In this document: positions 59,397 to 64,000 of the stretch, in pieces | How the letters are laid out: each line of letters starts with the position of its first letter | How positions within the stretch are numbered: the first letter of the stretch is position 1 | Assembly: GCA_028688015.1 (NCBI GenBank) | Contig: JAQTZB010000001.1 | Location: forward strand, 537,663-601,662 | From: Elusimicrobiales bacterium | Lineage (GTDB): Bacteria > Elusimicrobiota > Elusimicrobia > Elusimicrobiales > UBA9959 | DNA: 64,000 bases | Reading direction: 5' to 3' | The notes under the pieces: model-generated | Databases searched by the model: none | What the model was told of the DNA's origin: nothing | Seen by the model: only the letters and a program-made list of their open reading frames with translations | Program-made: the position numbers and the translations under genes

Positions 59397-61241
59397 TCAC
59401 GGCTTCTTGCGTACGTCCGCGGGTATCAGTATAAAAAAGGTGGAGCCCTCGCCCTCAACCGACTCCACCCAGATCTTGCCGCCGTGCTCCTCGGCTATTT
59501 TCTTCACTATCGCCAGCCCGGCGCCGGTGCCCCCGCCGTATTCCTGGCGCGAGTGGAGCCGCTTGAACATGCGGAAGATCTCCTCGAAATACTGGCTGGG
59601 GATGCCGATGCCGTTGTCCTTGACCATGAACTTCCAGTAGTATTCCCCGAATTTCTCGGCGCTGATGTCCACCCGCGGGGCCGGCTTATCGTTATATTTG
59701 AGGGCGTTGGTGATAAGGTTGTGAAAGAGCTGCTGGATCTTGACCGGGTCGCAGAAGAGCTCCGGCAGCGTCTCCTGGATGTTGACCGAGGCCTTTCGCT
59801 CCTCGATAAGGGCCGCGAGGCCGGCGGCCGCCTCGGCGGCCAGTTTTGCCGTGGAGGCGTTCTCGTAGGGGTTGCGGACCCGGGCCACCCGCGCGTAGCT
59901 CAGCAGGTCGTCTATCAGGCGGCGCATGCGCCCGGAGGCCTTGACCACGCGGCCCAGGTAGTCGGCGGCCTGGGGGTCCATCTTGGGGGCGTAGTCGGTC
60001 AGCAGCATGCCGGAGAACATCTCGATGCCCCGCAGGGGCTCTTTCAGGTCGTGCGACACGGTGTGCGCGAACGCGTCCAGTTCGTTGTTGACCGTCTCCA
60101 CTTCCTTTACGTACTGGGCCAGGCGGGCCTCGGATTCTTTGTGCTGGGAGGTATCCTTGAGCACCGTCACTACCTGGCGGCGGCCTTCCCTGCCTATGAA
60201 GGCGGCCGAGAGCATGGCGGGCAGGCGGCGGCCGTCCTTGCCCTTGAACCACAGGTCCAGCTCCTTGATGCGCCCGCTCCAGGAGAGCAGGCCGAAGGGC
60301 TCCGCCGCCCCGCCGGCCTGGGCCTCCAGCAGGTCGCGCAGGTTCAGCGCGCCGGGCGGCTGGAAATCGTAGCCGGAAAATTCCTGCGCGGCCTTGTTAG
60401 CCGTTAAGATCACGCCGGATTCGTCGGTGATGAACAGCGGGTCCGGCATGCTCTCCAGCACCGAGTCCAGATATTTCTTGGACACCGTAGTCTCGGAGAG
60501 GCTGCCGCTGAGGCTGTTGAAGCTCTCGGCCACTTCTCCCAGTTCGTCTTTCGAGATCACCTTGACGGAAAAACTGTAATCGCCCTCGCGCGCCTTTTTT
60601 ATGCCCTCCCCCAGCAGGGCGACCTGCCGCAGGATCACGCGGGCGAACAGGGCGGAGAGGGCCGCGGCCGCCGCCGCTATGAACAGGGCCACCAGCAGCA
60701 GGTTAAGGATGATGGTGGTTTCCGCCTTCCGGGCGGAAGTCAGCGGCAATCCGACGCGCAGGTAGCCCGCGACGGCGCCCGTCACGGCGAGGCCTTCCAG
60801 TAGCAGGTCCTCGCCGGAAGCCCGCAACTGCGGCACCGGTATGACGGCGTCCACCACCTGCTCTCCGTTATGGTAGACGCGCCGCGAGACCGGGGCGGCC
60901 GAGCGCAGGCCCTTCACCATCAGCGGGTCGCGCAGGGCGCTGCCCGTCAGGGCCACGTTGGTATGGGCTATGACCATGCCTTCCGGGGAGACCATGCCCG
61001 CGTACACGGCCCCGGTTTTGCGGGTGAATGCGTGCAGGGTCTTGATGCCTTCCAGTTCCTTGCCGGAGGCGATGGCGGCGCGGAAGTCAGGGGCCAGGTC
61101 CTGCGCCGCCGCGGCCGCCGAGTCCGTTATCTGGCCGCTCATCCCCTCTGCCACCGCCCGCCGGGAGAAATAGATGTTCGCCGACAGGGCGGTCCCTATG
61201 ATGACGAAAACGAACAGCATGACCTTTAGGAAGAGTTTCAT
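59397..61241 (-). CDS. Membrane histidine kinase with periplasmic sensor, HAMP and PAS
   Basis: The 614-residue protein has a first helix at about 7-25, a periplasmic domain of some 160 residues, and a second helix near 190-215. A HAMP segment follows, then a PAS domain (residues about 280-390), HisKA (V-S-H-D-L-K-E-P-L near 405) and HATPase (D-N-G-I-G-I, G-A-G-L). The H-D-L-K-E-P-L box is the bacteriophytochrome-like type that goes with Rcp1 receivers. The ATG at 61241 overlaps the binding-protein stop (ATGA), suggesting that protein supplies the signal. Confidence 0.85.
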   Translation of the reverse strand: MKLFLKVMLFVFVIIGTALSANIYFSRRAVAEGMSGQITDSAAAAAQDLAPDFRAAIASGKELEGIKTLHAFTRKTGAVYAGMVSPEGMVIAHTNVALTGSALRDPLMVKGLRSAAPVSRRVYHNGEQVVDAVIPVPQLRASGEDLLLEGLAVTGAVAGYLRVGLPLTSARKAETTIILNLLLVALFIAAAAAALSALFARVILRQVALLGEGIKKAREGDYSFSVKVISKDELGEVAESFNSLSGSLSETTVSKKYLDSVLESMPDPLFITDESGVILTANKAAQEFSGYDFQPPGALNLRDLLEAQAGGAAEPFGLLSWSGRIKELDLWFKGKDGRRLPAMLSAAFIGREGRRQVVTVLKDTSQHKESEARLAQYVKEVETVNNELDAFAHTVSHDLKEPLRGIEMFSGMLLTDYAPKMDPQAADYLGRVVKASGRMRRLIDDLLSYARVARVRNPYENASTAKLAAEAAAGLAALIEERKASVNIQETLPELFCDPVKIQQLFHNLITNALKYNDKPAPRVDISAEKFGEYYWKFMVKDNGIGIPSQYFEEIFRMFKRLHSRQEYGGGTGAGLAIVKKIAEEHGGKIWVESVEGEGSTFFILIPADVRKKP

Positions 61242-62116
61242 GGGAAAAGGTAGGCGGCCTCGCGCAGGAGCTCGGGCGAAAAGCGCAGGTTGCAGCGCTT
61301 GGCGGACGAAGCGTTCAGCGTGATCTCTATCCTGGACGGGTAGACCAGGTCCGGAAGCTGTTCTCCCGCCCACAGGGCTTTCGCGGCGCCTGCGGCGGTC
61401 GCGCCGGACTCCGCGAAACTGATCCCGACGGAGGCGCAGGCGCCGTCCCGGACCATCCCCTTGGTGGTCGCGTACATCGGCACGCCGTTGCCCAGGGAGA
61501 ATTCCGTAAAGATCAGCAGCGTCTCGGGGGAGATCAGCAGCGGGTCCGGCGGCAGCCAGAAAGCGTCGGCTTCCCCCAGGGTCTTGCGCAACAGGGCGGG
61601 CAGGTCGGCCGACTTGGTGACCTTAAACGTGGTGATCCTGACGCCGGCGGCCGTTCCCGCCTCCTGCATGGGCCCGACGAAAGGCGAGAAGGCGGGCGCA
61701 GACCAGAAGACGGCCAGCCTGGCGAGGGAAGGCTGTATCTGCCTGAGTTTGGCCAGCAGCACCTTAAAATCCGGCACCATGCTGACCTTAATCTCCCGCC
61801 CGCCGCCCGGGCGGGGCTTTGCGAAGAAGCCGGGCGCCATGGCATTGACCAGGTTCACGCCTTCCGGGTAATCCAGCGAGGCCGCCTTGTTGCCGATCGT
61901 GACCACGGTCGTAATTCCGGGCGGCAGAACGGGTTTGTCTGCCGACGCGTCGAAGTAGGGCACCTCCGAACCATAGGCGGCCTGGAAGGCCGAGAAAGCT
62001 TGCAGGTAGGCGCCGCCCGGGGCGGAGAGGACCACTGCGACCTTGTCCGCGGCCCGCAGCGGCGCGGCGGCAAGCAGCAGGACCGCGGTCAGGCGGGGCA
62101 GGGCTTTAGAATTCAT
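61238..62116 (-). CDS. Periplasmic binding protein (ABC_sub_bind-like, PF04392 type)
   Basis: The 292-residue protein has an N-terminal signal peptide (L-T-A-V-L-L-L-A-A-A-P-L-R-A-A) and a two-lobed binding fold. Blocks such as F-W-L-P-P-D-P-L-L-I-S-P and G-V-P-M-Y-A-T-T-K-G-M-V resemble PF04392 binding proteins, often annotated as ABC components. No ABC permease or ATPase lies nearby. The gene is tightly overlapped by a TonB receptor (11 bp) and a histidine kinase (4 bp). It could be a sensory binding protein that hands its ligand state to the kinase. Confidence 0.75.
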   Translation of the reverse strand: MNSKALPRLTAVLLLAAAPLRAADKVAVVLSAPGGAYLQAFSAFQAAYGSEVPYFDASADKPVLPPGITTVVTIGNKAASLDYPEGVNLVNAMAPGFFAKPRPGGGREIKVSMVPDFKVLLAKLRQIQPSLARLAVFWSAPAFSPFVGPMQEAGTAAGVRITTFKVTKSADLPALLRKTLGEADAFWLPPDPLLISPETLLIFTEFSLGNGVPMYATTKGMVRDGACASVGISFAESGATAAGAAKALWAGEQLPDLVYPSRIEITLNASSAKRCNLRFSPELLREAAYLFP

Positions 62117-64000
62117 AGGCCGCCTTCAGGAACAGCTCCCGCGCGGGCGCAGGGAGCGGGGCGTGGCCGCCGTCGTAGGGCTGCAGGTAGCTGTAATTGG
62201 AGTTAAAGATATCGCGCACGCCCAGGTTCAGCGTCAGCCGCTTCAGCGGCCTGTCCTTCAGCTGCAGGTTTAAATTGGCCGTGGTCCTCTCCCCGAACGC
62301 CTTAAGCGCCCCGTCCCCGCCGTAGGCGTAGCGCTTGGAGACATGGACGGCCGACGGGTTCAGGCTGAGGCCCGCGGCCAGCGGCAGCGAGGAGTTCAGC
62401 GTGACCTTATGGAGTGGGAACCCCAGCAGGACCGAAGCGTGGCCGGGCACGCTGTATACGTCCACCCGGTTGCAGTGGGTGTTCTGGTACAGGTAGTTCA
62501 GGTCGGCACGGAGGCTTTCCCGCTTGTACTTTAAGCCGAAGCCGGCCCCGGAGGTGCCGGTGCGATCGTAATTCAGGTAGGTCTCGGCGTTATTGACTAC
62601 GCTGAAAATTATCGGGTGCTTTATTGCGGTGTGGAAGAGAGTGCCGGAGAAGAAGAAAGTGTCGGAGGCTTTGTAACCGGCCTCCAGCTCGGCGGAGACC
62701 GCCCGCTCCGGGGCTATGCCCGGATTGAGCCGGATATTTTCTATGGACGGGGCGCGGAAAGCCTGGCTGTAGATGGCCTTGAAGTTAAAATCGTTCCAGA
62801 GTTTGGTAACGGCTACGCGCGGTACCAGCGAGGCCCCGTACTGGCTGTGCCTGTCGTAGCGCGCCCCGGCGATCAATTTGGCGAAGTCAAGATCGAAAGA
62901 GGCCTGCCCGAAGAAGGCGTGGTTGTCGTAGTGGACGCTGTCGCGGCCGTCCGGGTAGCCGTTAGCGGCGGAGGTAAGCCCCCCTATTTCAGCGGTATCG
63001 TGGGAGAATTCGCCGCCGCCGAGCAGGTCCAGGGAGCCGCGCCGGCGCGAGGCGGTAAGGCCCAGCATAAGGCGGCTGGCGCGCTTGTCGAAAGGGAAAT
63101 GATCGTCGTTCTCATACCAGGCGCGCGAGCGCATGTAGCTGACTACGGGCTCGAGCGTCACCCCCCCAGGCAGTTTAACGCTCTGCCTGATCTCGGCGAA
63201 GAGGGAGGGAAACTCCAGGCGGGTGCTGCCTGTAGAGATGAGCGCTGTGTACTGATCCCGCTCCCTCAGGGAAAAGGAATCCAGGATCAGCCTGGCGCTG
63301 GTGCCGCCGGCGGCAGCGTAGAGGTTTACATTCTTCGGCCTCAGGTCCGAATTGCCCGCCATGTTGTAGGAAGAGCCTGCGAAGTCCGTGTAGCGGCGCC
63401 CGCTGCGGCGGCTCTCGCCCCAGAAGGCGTTGGCCGAGAATTCCGCGTTCCTGCCCGCTGAGCCGAAGGAATACCCGGCGTAGGCGGAATCGCTGCCGCC
63501 CAGCCCGCGGGCCGCGAAAAGCGCGGAACCGTCCAGGCTCTTAGGCGAGCGGGTCCTGATGTCTATCACGGCCAATTCCGCGAAGCCGCCGTAAACGGCG
63601 GAGCCCGGCCCCTTGACTATCTGGATCTCTTCTATCTGGTCTACCGGGAAGCGGTCGAACTGTATGGTGGAGTAAAGGATCTCGTTGTAGGTCTGGCCGT
63701 CCCACAGCAGCAGCACCTTGCCCTCGTTGGCCCAGTTGCCGCGCACCCCGAGGCCCAGGTTGCCCTGCACGTCCACGCCGAATTCGAATTCCGGCAGCAG
63801 CGAGAGCACGTCGACAAGGTTGCGGGCGCCCGAGGCCTGGATCTCTTCGCGGGTGATGACCGTGACCAGGCCCGGGGTTTCCCGCAGTTTCATGCCGCTG
63901 CGCGAGGCGACGGTGGTCTTGATATCCAGGAGTTCCTCGAGCGAGGCCCGCTCGAAGCTGAAAAATTCTTCCTCCTCGGTGAGGGCGCGCGGGGCGTCCG
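62106..64000 (-). CDS. TonB-dependent outer-membrane receptor (5' end outside window)
   Basis: The frame is open to the window edge, giving 631 residues without the N terminus. The first visible part is L-E-E-L-L-D-I-K-T-T-V-A-S-R-S-G, a conserved lead-in to the plug, and the plug follows (T-P-G-L-V-T-V-I-T-R-E-E-I). The rest is a beta barrel ending in an aromatic residue (A-Y-E-F). An ATG at 63893 is internal and not the likely start. It imports a scarce ligand using TonB. Its ligand is unknown; iron chelates, cobalamin or sugars are all possible. It heads the operon with the binding protein and kinase. Confidence 0.88.
   Translation of the reverse strand, partial: DAPRALTEEEEFFSFERASLEELLDIKTTVASRSGMKLRETPGLVTVITREEIQASGARNLVDVLSLLPEFEFGVDVQGNLGLGVRGNWANEGKVLLLWDGQTYNEILYSTIQFDRFPVDQIEEIQIVKGPGSAVYGGFAELAVIDIRTRSPKSLDGSALFAARGLGGSDSAYAGYSFGSAGRNAEFSANAFWGESRRSGRRYTDFAGSSYNMAGNSDLRPKNVNLYAAAGGTSARLILDSFSLRERDQYTALISTGSTRLEFPSLFAEIRQSVKLPGGVTLEPVVSYMRSRAWYENDDHFPFDKRASRLMLGLTASRRRGSLDLLGGGEFSHDTAEIGGLTSAANGYPDGRDSVHYDNHAFFGQASFDLDFAKLIAGARYDRHSQYGASLVPRVAVTKLWNDFNFKAIYSQAFRAPSIENIRLNPGIAPERAVSAELEAGYKASDTFFFSGTLFHTAIKHPIIFSVVNNAETYLNYDRTGTSGAGFGLKYKRESLRADLNYLYQNTHCNRVDVYSVPGHASVLLGFPLHKVTLNSSLPLAAGLSLNPSAVHVSKRYAYGGDGALKAFGERTTANLNLQLKDRPLKRLTLNLGVRDIFNSNYSYLQPYDGGHAPLPAPARELFLKAAYEF

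Overview
The window is a GC-rich, densely packed chromosomal segment of an anaerobic, fermentative, Gram-negative-type bacterium. The cell type is inferred from a lipoprotein signal and a TonB-dependent receptor. Its content is typical of uncultured, deeply branching anaerobes: amino-acid fermentation genes, an oxygen-sensitive [FeFe] hydrogenase with its three maturases, a 2-oxoacid:ferredoxin oxidoreductase and an acetate kinase end. Elusimicrobiota is my best guess, but the sequence alone does not settle it. No rRNA, tRNA, CRISPR array, phage or transposase gene was recognised.

Layout. 1-2052: acetate kinase 3' end, a K+ channel and a methyltransferase. 2145-6557: a complete binding-protein sugar ABC importer. 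6627-11840: ferredoxin, zinc-type CDF exporter, AmpG-like MFS protein, AspT-like carrier and AEC permease. 11841-12232: a non-coding stretch built of two nested inverted-repeat elements. 12233-16984: L-2-hydroxyglutarate oxidase-like gene and a heterodimeric ABC exporter. 17131-19716: four-subunit VOR-type oxidoreductase. 19877-21908: glycosyltransferase and YihY. 21950-33630: a lysine-fermentation operon. 33759-37833: Mrp ATPase, a Cys-rich secreted protein, phosphoglucomutase and a small secreted protein. 38000-41376: a YhaO/YhaN-like nuclease/ATPase pair. 41408-54113: a 12.7-kb hydrogenase operon. 54114-54541: its control region. 54542-57595: a dioxygenase and a TIGR03545/TIGR03546-like pair. 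57662-58237: MntP. 58241-64000: signalling proteins, a periplasmic binding protein and a TonB receptor running off the window.

How the genes work together. The lysine operon (CoA-transferase AB, Kce, two Kdd copies, KamA, KamB, KamC, KamD, KamE and an aminotransferase) can take lysine through beta-lysine and 3,5-diaminohexanoate to acetoacetate and 3-aminobutyryl-CoA. The usual ammonia-lyase (Kal) is absent. A class III aminotransferase occupies its place, so a transamination exit, as described for an acyl-CoA beta-transaminase from a Cloacimonas-type organism, is the likely route. Acetate kinase would give ATP. Reduced ferredoxin and NADH would be disposed of as H2 by the HydABC hydrogenase.

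The hydrogenase operon is the most interesting block. One transcript carries a response regulator, the NADH/NAD+ sensor Rex, HydC, HydB, HydA, a hydrogenase-like protein fused to a histidine kinase, a second response regulator, a REC-histidine kinase and the maturases HydG, HydE and HydF. Upstream lie a near-consensus promoter (TTGACA, 17 bp, TATACT) and, just past the predicted start site, a perfect 8-4-8 palindrome. The surrounding DNA holds many copies of CGTTA/TAACG. This suggests dual control by redox state (Rex) and by H2 (sensor hydrogenase) over both enzyme and assembly machinery.
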